Source: Dyella solisilvae (GTDB lineage Bacteria > Pseudomonadota > Gammaproteobacteria > Xanthomonadales > Rhodanobacteraceae). Taken from it: a stretch of DNA of 41,874 bases. The stretch is taken from the NCBI RefSeq assembly GCF_003351225.1, contig NZ_QQSY01000002.1:350772-392645 (forward strand), in the 5' to 3' direction. The notes beneath the pieces were generated by a model. That model did no database searches, was not told the origin of the DNA, and saw only the letters and a list, made by a program, of their open reading frames with translations. Made by a program: the position numbers and the translations under genes. Shown in pieces: positions 33,801-41,712 of the stretch; position 1 is the first letter of the stretch, and every line of letters starts with the position of its first letter.

Positions 33801-34661
33801 TTACATGGGTTCGTCCACCACCGGGTTGCGCAACGTGCCGATGCGCTCGATCGCCACCTCGCACACGTCGCCGGCCTTCATGTAGACCGGCGGCTTGCGT
33901 GCATAACCCACGCCCGATGGCGTGCCCATCACCAGCACGTCGCCCGCATCCAGCGTGATCGCCTCGCTGAGCAGGGCGATGGTCTGCGCCACGCCGAAGA
34001 TCATGTCGCTGGTGGAAGCGCGCTGCATCACCTCGCCATTGAGGCGCGTTTCCAGCATCAGCCCGACGCCGCCCGGCGGCAGCTCGTCGGCGCTGACCAC
34101 CCACGGGCCGAACGCGCCGGTGCCGTCGAAGTTCTTGCCCACCGTCCATTGCGGTGTGCGCATCTGGTAATCGCGGATCGAGCCGTCGTTGAAGATGGTG
34201 TAGCCAAACACGTGCGACAGCGCCGCCGCCTCGTCGATATGGCGACCGCCGCGCCCGAGGATCACCGCCATCTCGCCCTCGTAATCGAAGTCCGTGGACA
34301 CACGCGGCCGCACCAGCGGTTGGCCATGACCGATCAGGCTGGTGGCGAAGCGCGCGAACAGCGTCGGGTAGCTCGGCGGTTTGAAATCGAACTCGTGCGC
34401 GTGGTCGCGGTAGTTGAGGCCCAGGCAGATGATCTTGCCGGGACTGGCGCAAGGCGGAAGGAAGCTCACCGTCGTGGCGTCGACGGCGACGCCCGATTGC
34501 AGGGCCTCGATGGCCGCCACTCGCTGCTGCCCGGAAAGCGCGGCAATCGCGCCGACATCACCGGGGAAGCCAGGCTCACCCTCGTACCGCGCGCGCCAGC
34601 CTGCCTCTGTCTCCACGGCCACGCCGATGCGGCCGGCCTGCTCAAAGCGCATCAATCGCAT
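33801..34661 (-). CDS. Fumarylacetoacetate hydrolase-family protein
   Basis: A 286-residue protein of the FAH superfamily, which cleaves or decarboxylates beta-diketo acids. The metal site is visible in DFDYEGEMAVILG (Asp, Glu, Glu), with KIICLGLNYRDHAHEF, FGYTIFNDGSIRDYQMRTPQW and GTPSGVGYARKPP as further hallmarks. It resembles the 2-keto-4-pentenoate hydratase/ureidoglycolate-lyase-like subfamily; exact substrate is not readable. I take the ATG at 34661, as residues before it in the longer frame are not conserved. Confidence 0.93.
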   Translation of the reverse strand: MRLMRFEQAGRIGVAVETEAGWRARYEGEPGFPGDVGAIAALSGQQRVAAIEALQSGVAVDATTVSFLPPCASPGKIICLGLNYRDHAHEFDFKPPSYPTLFARFATSLIGHGQPLVRPRVSTDFDYEGEMAVILGRGGRHIDEAAALSHVFGYTIFNDGSIRDYQMRTPQWTVGKNFDGTGAFGPWVVSADELPPGGVGLMLETRLNGEVMQRASTSDMIFGVAQTIALLSEAITLDAGDVLVMGTPSGVGYARKPPVYMKAGDVCEVAIERIGTLRNPVVDEPM

Positions 34662-34973
34662 GTCGATGCCCCGGTGGGAGTAAGACGAGCACTTTAGAAC
34701 GGTTCGGCCGCCCTCGCGAATGCCGTCCACGTGCCGCGCGACCACCATCCGCAGCGTACACACCGCCACCGACGGGGCGCCGGCAATTCGGCCATGGGCC
34801 AAAGGCACTATTGCCCCGTTGACGTGGCTCACGTTAGAAAGCGGCTGGCGCGCGCTGTCGCGCCGTTTTGCATGGAGGGGCTGTCCCAACGGCTCACGCA
34901 ACGGTCCTGTCGACCGTGGATGGCGTGGCGCGCGGCCAGCCCGAAGTCCCCGAATGGAATCGAGGTGCCTTTA
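34662..34973. promoter_or_regulatory. Divergent intergenic region, FAH-family gene / DUF5615 gene
   Basis: About 310 bases with no gene seen. A dyad ACGTG-GCT-CACGT at 34822-34834 follows a TTG and is the only obvious candidate operator. No antitoxin-like reading frame is present ahead of the DUF5615 gene. Confidence 0.3.
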
Positions 34974-35504
34974 ATGTGGCGAAATCCCGAAGAACTACCC
35001 TCCGTGCCGGCAATTGGCACGCACGAGGATCCTGCACGCCCGGTACGCGACGGCGCGCGCTTCTATGCCGACGAGGCGTTTCCGCTGCCGGCCGTCGAGC
35101 TGTTGCATTCGGTGGGAGCATGCGTGGAGACCGCGGCCGAGGCCCGGCTGTTGGGCCGCGACGCCGAGGCGCATGCGGCGCACGCACTGGCGCGCAACCT
35201 GGCGTTGTTCACCTGCGACCGCCGCTTCCTCGACGAGTCACGCTTCCCGCTGCAGCGCAGCCCGGCGATCTTCGTGTTCGAGTTCGGCGACGGCTCACCG
35301 CGCGACATCCGCCGCGCCTTCCGCTGCCTGGCCCCGGTGATCGCCTCGGCGCAATTCGGCGCCCGTCGCTGCAAGGTCGACGCGCATGGCGACGCCTGGA
35401 TCGAGCACTTCCGCCACGGCGACGGCAGCCACACGCGCACCTGCCGCCGGCTGTGGCGCGGCAGGCTGCAGCAATGGGTGGAACCCACCGCCCTGGCCGG
35501 CTGA
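34974..35504 (+). CDS. DUF5615 PIN-like protein
   Basis: A 176-residue protein whose middle section reads like DUF5615 (PIN-like nuclease fold): GARFYADEAFPLPAVELLHSVGACVETAAEARLLGRDAEAHAAHALARNLALFTCDRRFLDES…PAIFVFEFGDG. The acidic residues expected for a PIN active site are at YADE, GRDAE and CDRRF. DUF5615 proteins often pair with a small antitoxin, but none is seen here, and this protein has about 50 extra C-terminal residues (CRRLWRGRLQQWVEP). GAGGTG precedes the ATG at 34974, supporting this start over longer frames. Ends 20 bases from the convergent secreted-protein gene. Confidence 0.72.
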   Translation: MWRNPEELPSVPAIGTHEDPARPVRDGARFYADEAFPLPAVELLHSVGACVETAAEARLLGRDAEAHAAHALARNLALFTCDRRFLDESRFPLQRSPAIFVFEFGDGSPRDIRRAFRCLAPVIASAQFGARRCKVDAHGDAWIEHFRHGDGSHTRTCRRLWRGRLQQWVEPTALAG

Positions 35505-35524
35505 TGCGCAGGCCGGCGGATGGA

Positions 35525-35944
35525 CTAAGGGCACATCCCCGGCCAGGCAAGGCTGCCGTTGGATTGGCAGTCGGCCCTGGCTGTGCCGGGTTCGGGCACG
35601 GCGAGGTTGGGTCGCAACGGTGGATAGGACGGCGGCGGCGTCGGCTGATACGTGCCGGACCTTTCCGCCGCCCGCACCACCGCCGCCTTCGCCAACAGCC
35701 CTAGCGTTTCGGTTGACGCCTTGGCCAGCGCCGAGGGACCGGTCGGCAAGGTAGGCAGGCTGTCCGGCGCGGTCGCCCGTACCTGCCCCGTCGTCTCCCG
35801 CGCATGCACCGCGTCCGTCAGTGGGGTCTGGTACGACCCGCCCGCAGCCGCCGGCGATTGCGCCCAGGCGGTCTGGCCCATCAGGCCGGCCATGAGGGCG
35901 AGCCCGCAAAGCGGAGATGACAGTTTCAGGTGTCGCCATTCCAT
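35525..35944 (-). CDS. Small secreted proline-rich protein, unknown
   Basis: A 139-residue protein with a plausible signal peptide (MEWRHLKLSSPLCGLALMAG… cleaved near AWA). The mature part has no recognised domain: a stretch ALAKASTETLGLLAKAAVVRAAERSGTYQ, predicted helical, then a proline-rich segment (TPPPSYPPLRPNL) and a C-terminus with two cysteines (ADCQSNGSLAWPGMCP) that could form a disulfide. Function unknown. The gene is divergent from the borosin methyltransferase, 184 bases away. I take the ATG at 35944; the longer frame reads antisense through the methyltransferase region. Confidence 0.6.
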   Translation of the reverse strand: MEWRHLKLSSPLCGLALMAGLMGQTAWAQSPAAAGGSYQTPLTDAVHARETTGQVRATAPDSLPTLPTGPSALAKASTETLGLLAKAAVVRAAERSGTYQPTPPPSYPPLRPNLAVPEPGTARADCQSNGSLAWPGMCP

Positions 35945-36128
35945 GTGTGCCCGTCCCTTGGTCCGTGGGCGAGAGGTCCAGCCCCGCGCCCCGATCATAA
36001 GCATCGCGGCTGCCCGGCGCCCCTCCGGCGCGGAGCACGCGGTAGCGGCGACAATGAAGCAACCCTTATGCTCCGGCCGCACGGAGGCGTGGCGCCCATG
36101 CCTTCCTCGACCACGGAGGTCCAGATCA

Positions 36129-36938
36129 GTGAGCACGCCCCCTTCGACCGGCAGCCTCGCCTGCGTCGGCATCGGCATCATGCTGGGCTCGCACATCACG
36201 CCGCTGGCGCGCAGCCATATCGAGAACGCGGACGTGGTGTTCGCCGCCGTCTCCGACGGCATCGTGGAGCTGTGGCTCAAGGAGATGCACGCGGACGTGC
36301 GCAGCCTCCAGCCGTTCTACGCCGAGGGCAAGCGGCGAACGCAGACCTATCGCGAGATGGTGGAGGCGATACTCGCCGAGGTGCGCGCCGGCAAGCGCGT
36401 GTGCGCCGTGTTCTACGGCCATCCCGGCGTGTTCGCCTGGGCGCCCCATCGAGCCATCAAGGTGGCGCGTGAGGAAGGCTATACGGCCTACATGGAACCG
36501 GGCATTTCCTCCGAGGATTGCCTGTATGCCGACCTCGGCATCGATCCGGGCAGCGTGGGCTGCCAGCATTTCGATACTACCCAGTACATGCTTTACCGCC
36601 GGCAGATCGACCCGAGCGCGTGGCTGATCCTGTGGCAGGTCGGCCTCGCCGGCGAGCGCACGGGACACCGCTTCGCCACCAGTCCCGCCCATCGCCAGGT
36701 GCTGGTGGACGTGCTGAGCCGCCACTACCCGCTGGACCACGAGGTCATTGTTTATCGGGCCGCCACGCTGCCCATGCAGGCCCCGCGGATGGAGCGCATG
36801 CCGCTGGGCCGGCTGCCCGGGGCCGATCTCGATAGCGCCGACACGCTGGCGGTGCCTCCGGTGCAGGCGTTAGTGGCCGATGCCGAGGTGCAAGCCAAGT
36901 TGGTCGCGCTGGACGCCTACCAAGCCGCCATCGCATAG
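36129..36938 (+). CDS. Borosin-type peptide backbone alpha-N-methyltransferase (SonM/OphMA-like)
   Basis: A 269-residue SAM-dependent enzyme of the tetrapyrrole-methylase fold that matches the borosin methyltransferases SonM (Shewanella, split) and OphMA (fungal, fused). GSLACVGIGIMLGSHITPLARSHIENAD opens the SAM domain. The catalytic set is visible at Tyr64, Arg70, Tyr74 and Tyr96, spaced (+6, +10, +32) exactly as OphMA Tyr66/Arg72/Tyr76/Tyr98. The blocks FYGHPGVFAWAPHRA and MEPGISSEDCLYADLGIDPG also match the family. The fungal C-terminal clasp and core are absent, so substrate must come in trans. The GTG at 36129 has GGAGG 9 bases before it. The adjacent gene encodes a fitting precursor. 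Unlike cobalamin or siroheme methylases, no tetrapyrrole genes lie beside it. Confidence 0.92.
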   Translation: MSTPPSTGSLACVGIGIMLGSHITPLARSHIENADVVFAAVSDGIVELWLKEMHADVRSLQPFYAEGKRRTQTYREMVEAILAEVRAGKRVCAVFYGHPGVFAWAPHRAIKVAREEGYTAYMEPGISSEDCLYADLGIDPGSVGCQHFDTTQYMLYRRQIDPSAWLILWQVGLAGERTGHRFATSPAHRQVLVDVLSRHYPLDHEVIVYRAATLPMQAPRMERMPLGRLPGADLDSADTLAVPPVQALVADAEVQAKLVALDAYQAAIA

Positions 36939-37057
36939 ACATTTGCCGCTGCAAACAAGGTTATGATCGCCTCCTCCCAGTACTCCCCGGGGAGAGGGGA
37001 ATGGCAGGTCAGGGGGGATGTCGTCTTTCTCGCAAGACCATCAGGGGACAACTAGCC
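36939..37057 (+). promoter_or_regulatory. Intercistronic leader before the borosin precursor
   Basis: The 119-base gap holds a -10-like TATGAT (36962-36967) without a good -35 and a perfect 12-bp palindrome CTCCCCGGGGAG (36983-36994) in a purine-rich stretch. AGGGGA at 37043-37048 is the precursor's ribosome-binding site. Separate promoter or processing could raise precursor output above the enzyme; this is inference. Confidence 0.4.
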
Positions 37058-37357
37058 ATGTCGAGCGTCATCGAGTTTCTGGAACGCATGGGTGCGGACG
37101 CGCGACTGCGTCACGCCTCGCAGGAAGATATTGCGCAGGCTCTGGAGGAGTCACAGGTCGACGCTTCTCTGGGCGCAGCCATCATTGCCCGCAGCGCTGA
37201 CGAGCTTTACGCACTGCTGGACGTGGGCCCCATGTTCAAGACCATCGAAAACCCCGGGCGCGAAGACGAGGAAGAGCCTGCGGAGCCCGAGGAAGAAGAG
37301 CCCAGCGGACTCGCCGCTCCGGTGGTCCGTCGTAGCGCGTCCCTCGCGACCAATTGA
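37058..37357 (+). CDS. Split-borosin precursor peptide (99 aa)
   Basis: A 99-residue protein beside the methyltransferase. Residues 1-57 are predicted helical (MSSVIEFLERMGADARLRHA…; SLGAAIIARSADELYALLDVG) and resemble the helical borosin-binding domain of SonA and Nif11/LigA-like leaders. Then follow PMFKTIENPG (58-67), a highly acidic Glu/Pro linker (68-82) and a C-terminal tail, SGLAAPVVRRSASLATN (83-99). The methylated core could be the short hydrophobic stretch at 58-66, the position comparable to the SonA core, or the C-terminal tail; I cannot decide by eye. AGGGGA ten bases upstream supports the ATG at 37058; an ATG at 37001 would add 19 unconserved residues. No protease or transporter gene is next to it. 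Its stop codon touches the start of the GGDEF gene. Confidence 0.82.
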   Translation: MSSVIEFLERMGADARLRHASQEDIAQALEESQVDASLGAAIIARSADELYALLDVGPMFKTIENPGREDEEEPAEPEEEEPSGLAAPVVRRSASLATN

Positions 37358-37365
37358 GCTGCGCC

Positions 37366-39201
37366 GTGATCCGGCTTGGCACAACGAGTCGGAAGTTACT
37401 GGTGAGCTTGATCGCTCTCGCGGGCATCTGTGCGGGCATGGCCACATGGGCCATGCCCGCCTCCGAATCCTCGGCGCAGCTGCTGGAGCGCGCCGCGAGC
37501 ATCAAGACCACCGATCACGACGAGTTCCTGCGCATACTCGCGCAACTCCACGAAATGCAAGACATCCTGCCAGCCGACCAACTATGGTCGCTGCGCTTTC
37601 TCGACGCGTGGCAGGCTGCTTTTGAAGGCAATGATTCGCGGGCTGTGACCGCACTGCGCGTGATTGCCGAACAGGCCAGCAGCCCCGCGGTGCGCCTGCG
37701 CTCGCTGGCACTGATGGTCAACATCTTCGGCTTCAGCCACCGCTACGAAGAGGCCTTCATCCAGCTCAACCGCCTGACCGAACTGCTGCCGCAAGTCTCG
37801 GACAAGGGTGCTCGTTATGCCGCCTTGGGCGAAGCGGCGCAGCTACTGATCTTCTCGCATCATTACAAGCAGGCGCTGGAGTACGCCGATCAGATGCTGC
37901 AGAACTTACCCACGGGCAAGAACGGCTGCCACGCGGCAAAGTACCGGCTTCAGGCGCTCGTCTACAGCGGTGATGCGCAGCTGACGACCGGCCAGTTTCA
38001 GCAAGCCATCGATCTCTGCACGCAGGACAATGATTGGATTTACGCCGCTGCCGTACGCAACGAAATGGCGGCATTTCTACTCCAACAGGGTCGCGCCACC
38101 GAAGCCATCCGCGTGATGGAGGAACACTACGACGAGGTGCGCAACTACCAGTACAGCGCCCAGACGCAGTACACAGAGCTGCTATTGGCGGAAGGCTATT
38201 TCAGCCTGAACGACCTGGCCAAGGCTCGCAAGTTTGCTCTGGCCAGTATCGACAGCAATGTCGAGAACACGTACAGCGAACCGTTGAGCAAGGCCTATGA
38301 ATTGCTTTACCGGATCGAGAACAAACTCGGCCACAAGGCCGAAGCGCTGACCTACCACGAAAAGTATATGGCGGCGGACAAGGGCTATCTCAGCGACGCC
38401 ACCGCCGGCGCACTCGCCTACGAAACCATCAAGCAGCAGGTGCAGGCGCAGAAGAATCAGGTCGACGTGCTCAACCGCGAGAACCAGATCCTGCAGCTGC
38501 AGCGACAACTGGACAGCACTGCGGTAAAAACCGGTCGGCTCTATATCGCCTTGCTGCTGACCGTACTGGTGTCCGCAGTACTCTGGTTGTTTCGCGTCAA
38601 GCGCTCGCAGCTACGCTTCAAGCGCCTCGCCACGCAGGACAGTCTCACCAACATCTGCAGTCGCCAACACTTCGTCGACGAGACCGAGCTGGTGCTGCGG
38701 CAAGCTGGCAAGGTGTCGCGCAGCGCCTGCCTGATCCTGCTGGATCTGGATCATTTCAAGCAGGTCAACGACACCCACGGCCACGTCATGGGCGACCTGG
38801 TGCTCAAGCGCGCGGTGGCGGCCTGCCAGCACCATCTGCGTAGCTCGGACCTGTTCGGCCGGCTTGGTGGCGAGGAATTCGCGATCATGATGCCCGACTG
38901 CTCAGCTACCACTGCGGTCGAGCGCGCCGAGCGCATCCGCGAGGCGATCGCCGCCACGCCGCTGTGGGGCGAGACGCGGCATGTGGTGATCACCGCCAGC
39001 TTCGGCGTGGCCTGCACCGACGCCAGCGGCTTCGAGCTGCGCCAGTTGATGATCGACGCCGACAACGCGCTGTACCGCGCCAAGCGCGGCGGTCGCAATT
39101 GCGTCGTCTATGGTGACGAGCCCGACGCGACGAAATCAGCCGCGACGTCGGCGCATGCATCGACGGATGAGGCCACGGCCACGACGGGCGCGCATTCGTA
39201 A
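37366..39201 (+). CDS. Periplasmic-TPR sensor diguanylate cyclase (GGDEF)
   Basis: About 611 residues: signal anchor (RKLLVSLIALAGICAGMATWA), a periplasmic helical domain of TPR-like repeats to about residue 350, a coiled coil (QQVQAQKNQVDVLNRENQILQLQ), one transmembrane helix (LYIALLLTVLVSAVLWLF, about 393-412), then a cytosolic GGDEF domain. The catalytic motif is GRLGGEEFAIM (GGEEF) and the inhibitory I-site RSSD lies five residues before it, so it should make cyclic di-GMP with product feedback. The GTG at 37366 has GAG seven bases upstream; a TTG at 37354 would overlap the precursor's stop (TTGA). Either implies co-transcription with the borosin genes. A Thr/Ala-rich tail ends the protein. 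Confidence 0.9.
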   Translation: MIRLGTTSRKLLVSLIALAGICAGMATWAMPASESSAQLLERAASIKTTDHDEFLRILAQLHEMQDILPADQLWSLRFLDAWQAAFEGNDSRAVTALRVIAEQASSPAVRLRSLALMVNIFGFSHRYEEAFIQLNRLTELLPQVSDKGARYAALGEAAQLLIFSHHYKQALEYADQMLQNLPTGKNGCHAAKYRLQALVYSGDAQLTTGQFQQAIDLCTQDNDWIYAAAVRNEMAAFLLQQGRATEAIRVMEEHYDEVRNYQYSAQTQYTELLLAEGYFSLNDLAKARKFALASIDSNVENTYSEPLSKAYELLYRIENKLGHKAEALTYHEKYMAADKGYLSDATAGALAYETIKQQVQAQKNQVDVLNRENQILQLQRQLDSTAVKTGRLYIALLLTVLVSAVLWLFRVKRSQLRFKRLATQDSLTNICSRQHFVDETELVLRQAGKVSRSACLILLDLDHFKQVNDTHGHVMGDLVLKRAVAACQHHLRSSDLFGRLGGEEFAIMMPDCSATTAVERAERIREAIAATPLWGETRHVVITASFGVACTDASGFELRQLMIDADNALYRAKRGGRNCVVYGDEPDATKSAATSAHASTDEATATTGAHS

Positions 39202-39224
39202 CCGTCGTCAGTTTAGAAAGACTC

Positions 39225-39398
39225 AAATGGTTCGTCATTCCCGCGCCTCCAAGAGGGGCCCGGAGCAGGCATCCAGTGTCTTTCAACTTCGAAGCTAAAG
39301 TCGCTGGGTCCCTGCCTTCGCAGGGACGACGGGCGGTGGGGCTTTCCGCCAGTTTCGGCGCTCTTTTGCTCGTCATTCCTGCGGAAGCGGGAATGACG
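39225..39398. repeat. Dispersed 'cgtcattcc…ggaatgacg' repeats
   Basis: The 215-base gap after the GGDEF gene contains 'cgtcattcccgcgcc', a 'gctgggtccctgccttcgcagggacgacgg' type module and a full inverted repeat, CGTCATTCC (39371-39379) with GGAATGACG (39390-39398). Modules match those at the window's ends. I see no gene. Confidence 0.65.
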
Positions 39399-39416
39399 GG
39401 CTGGAAGCCCTTTGCC

Positions 39417-41069
39417 TCAATCCCCCGGCGCCGGCGGAGGCGAACGCTCCAGCGCGCCAGGATTGGCCAGCACCGCCTGCGAGGTCATCAGGCCAGCCCA
39501 GCCATTGGCGAGCCGGACCGTGGGTGACGCGCCGGCGGGCGCCGTACCGCGGCCCGAATACACCAGCAGCACGCCATCGGGATGCTGCCGCGCCCACTCC
39601 ACCTGATCGACTCCGGCCGCCGGCAGCGGCGATGGCAAACGCGCCAGGAAGGTCACCAGACCGGGTTCGTTGTCGGTGCGCGCCATCACCACGCCCTGCT
39701 TGTGCAGTTCGGCGACGCGCTGCGCCACGTCGGACATGTCCAGCGAACCCACCACTTCCAGGCGCACCAGCGGCACCATCGCCATGGTCAGCAACAAGGC
39801 GCTGAGCGCGGCGCAGCGCTCCACCTTCATCCGTCGCCCCAGCCACAGGCTGGCGGCCGACAACAGCAGCAGACCGCCACTGAGCGCATACAGGCCATGC
39901 GCGGTCTCCGGCGACATGCTGCCGCGTCCCAGCGGCACGCTGCCGAAGATCGACCACAGCAGCACGCCGGCGATCACCGCCAGCAGGATCCACAGGCGAC
40001 GGGCCGAGAGCAGTTCGGGGTCCTGCCGCAGCCATGCGGTGAGCAGGATGGCCACACCCGGCAGCAGCGGCAGCAGATAGTGCAGCTGCTTGCCGCTGAC
40101 CAGGCAAAACGCCAGCAGCGCCGGCACCGAGGCCGACAGGCCAAAACGCACCGCCTGCGAATGACGCCACGACGACGCGGCGGCGCCCACGCGCCGCCAG
40201 CGCAGCAGCAGGCTCCACGGCAATAGCAGCACCGGCACCCACGGCAGGTACCACCACACCGGACGGTTGTGCGCGAAGCTCTTCACCACGCGCCCGGCGG
40301 TCTGGCGCAGCAGCAGCTCGTGCGCGTCGGCATCGCTCAGGTGATGGACCGCGCCCCAGGCCCACAGCAGCACCGGCAAGCCACCAAGCACGGCGGCCAG
40401 CATCATCGCCAGCACCTCACGCCAGGAAATGCGTCGCTGACCACCGGCGGACCACCACGGCGCCGCCAGGATCGGCGCGGCCAGATGCAGCAGCGCCACC
40501 GGCCCCTTGGCGAAGATGCCCATCATCCCGGCAAAAGCCAGCAGCGCCAGCGCGCTGCGACGGCCGCTCTGCACGTAGCTGACGATCGCCACGAAGCCCA
40601 GCACCACGAACAGGCACAGCGTGATATCGAACATCACCACACCGGAGAACAGCACCAGGAACAGGAAGCCCAACAGCAGCCAGCTCGCGCGCGGGCCATC
40701 GCCGGGGGCCAGCATCCGGTCCAGCCGCCCGCACAGCGCGATGCAGCCGGCGCTGCACAACAGCACCATCAGGCGGGCCGACCACAGCGACACGCCGAAC
40801 ACGCTCCAGCTGGCGTTGATCAGCCAGAAAAGCAGCGGCGGCTTGTCGAAATACGGCGCGCCATTGAGATGCAGGGTGATCCAGTTGCCGGACAGGCGCA
40901 TTTCCCAGGCCACGCTGAGGTAGCGCGTCTCGTCGATGGGCACGGCGGGAAGGATCGCCAGCAACGGCAGCAGCAACAGGATCCACAGGGCGGGAGGGAT
41001 CCGCTGCCAGGGGCGGCGATCGAAAACTTGGGACATGGTGGAATCTTGCGAGGAATGGCTGTCGCGCAT
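39417..41069 (-). CDS. GT39/ArnT-like membrane glycosyltransferase
   Basis: A 550-residue polytopic inner-membrane protein of the ArnT/PMT family, which transfers a lipid-carried sugar to lipid A or proteins at the periplasmic face. The first periplasmic loop carries the catalytic acidic pair in PIDETRYLSVAWEMR, followed by the family signature HLNGAPYFDKPPLLFWL. About 11-12 hydrophobic helices are followed by a short soluble C-terminal domain. The start at 41069 has GGAAG eight bases upstream; a second ATG eleven codons later has none. There are no arn genes next to it, so whether it adds aminoarabinose is undecided. It is convergent with the GGDEF gene. Confidence 0.9.
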   Translation of the reverse strand: MRDSHSSQDSTMSQVFDRRPWQRIPPALWILLLLPLLAILPAVPIDETRYLSVAWEMRLSGNWITLHLNGAPYFDKPPLLFWLINASWSVFGVSLWSARLMVLLCSAGCIALCGRLDRMLAPGDGPRASWLLLGFLFLVLFSGVVMFDITLCLFVVLGFVAIVSYVQSGRRSALALLAFAGMMGIFAKGPVALLHLAAPILAAPWWSAGGQRRISWREVLAMMLAAVLGGLPVLLWAWGAVHHLSDADAHELLLRQTAGRVVKSFAHNRPVWWYLPWVPVLLLPWSLLLRWRRVGAAASSWRHSQAVRFGLSASVPALLAFCLVSGKQLHYLLPLLPGVAILLTAWLRQDPELLSARRLWILLAVIAGVLLWSIFGSVPLGRGSMSPETAHGLYALSGGLLLLSAASLWLGRRMKVERCAALSALLLTMAMVPLVRLEVVGSLDMSDVAQRVAELHKQGVVMARTDNEPGLVTFLARLPSPLPAAGVDQVEWARQHPDGVLLVYSGRGTAPAGASPTVRLANGWAGLMTSQAVLANPGALERSPPPAPGD

Positions 41070-41165
41070 CTTAATTTCTTCCGGCGCTGGCGTTGAGTGC
41101 CGGCGGCGTCGCGGGGTGGGGGCTTGGGGAGGTTTCCCCGTATGTCGTTATTCGGGCGAAGGTCT

Positions 41166-41480
41166 TCCCTACTCGTCATCCCAGTGAAGGCTGGACGGAG
41201 CGCGAAGCGCGGAGAACGCCGGCAGGAGGCTACCCGTCTCCATCTGCGCCCCCTCGACGTCATCCCAGCGAAGGCTGGGATCCAGTGACTTGGCTCTTCG
41301 CTTTTGATTTGAGGTGAACGCACCTGGGCTCGCCTGCGGCGGGCTTCCGCCCTCCTGCCGGAGGCCGGGTCACTTTCTCTTGCTTGCCCAAGAGAAAGTA
41401 ACCAAAGAGAACGGCACCCCACTCGGCGCTGGCCGGGCCTTAGCCCGACCAGTCCGTGAGGGGCGGCCGGGCTTTTCGAC
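41166..41480. repeat. Dispersed intergenic repeat, copy 2 (inverted relative to copy 1)
   Basis: Two 'cgtcatcccag…' modules (from 41174 and 41258-41288) are followed by 'gacttggctcttcgc', a GC-rich section and an inverted pair, gtcactttctctt/aagagaaagtaac. These are the same modules as at 25-215 read from the other strand. Small frames here look like repeat by-products. No gene is supported between 41070 and the window end. Confidence 0.7.
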
Positions 41481-41627
41481 CGGGCTCCTGCCCGGGCGAA
41501 AAGTGCCTGGCGTCCATGCCAGGCACCCCTGCGGGGCCTTTTCGTCCACCCCTCACCGCCTCACAGGGGTATAGGTGACGGCTCGTGCCGCTGCGCGGCA
41601 CATCGCTTCGCCAAACCCCATAGATCT

Positions 41628-41703
41628 GTGTAGGAGCTCACCCTGTCCGCGATCGCAGAGCTGACCGCCAAAGGCGTTCGCGCACAGGGTGCACTCCTAC
41701 AGG
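41628..41703. repeat. Palindromic 'gtaggag…ctcctac' repeat
   Basis: GTAGGAG…CACCCTGT near 41630-41647 pairs with ACAGGGTG…CTCCTAC near 41684-41700 around a central ACCGCCAAAG. A half-copy lies at 12954-12990. This is a REP-like dispersed palindrome of the type common in Xanthomonadales (general knowledge). Confidence 0.75.
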
Positions 41704-41712
41704 GACGAGTCC

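Noticed and set aside
34974-35504. Toxin-antitoxin pair
   Set aside because: Only the PIN-like protein is present; the upstream region contains no small partner frame.
36129-36938. Cobalamin or siroheme methylase (CobA/CysG type)
   Set aside because: The fold is shared, but the Tyr/Arg/Tyr/Tyr set, the borosin-type blocks and the adjacent precursor fit the borosin enzymes; no tetrapyrrole-modification gene is next to it.
41070-41600. Several 60-86-codon frames in the terminal repeat region
   Set aside because: They fall inside the dispersed repeat modules, have no ribosome-binding sites, and look like repeat by-products.
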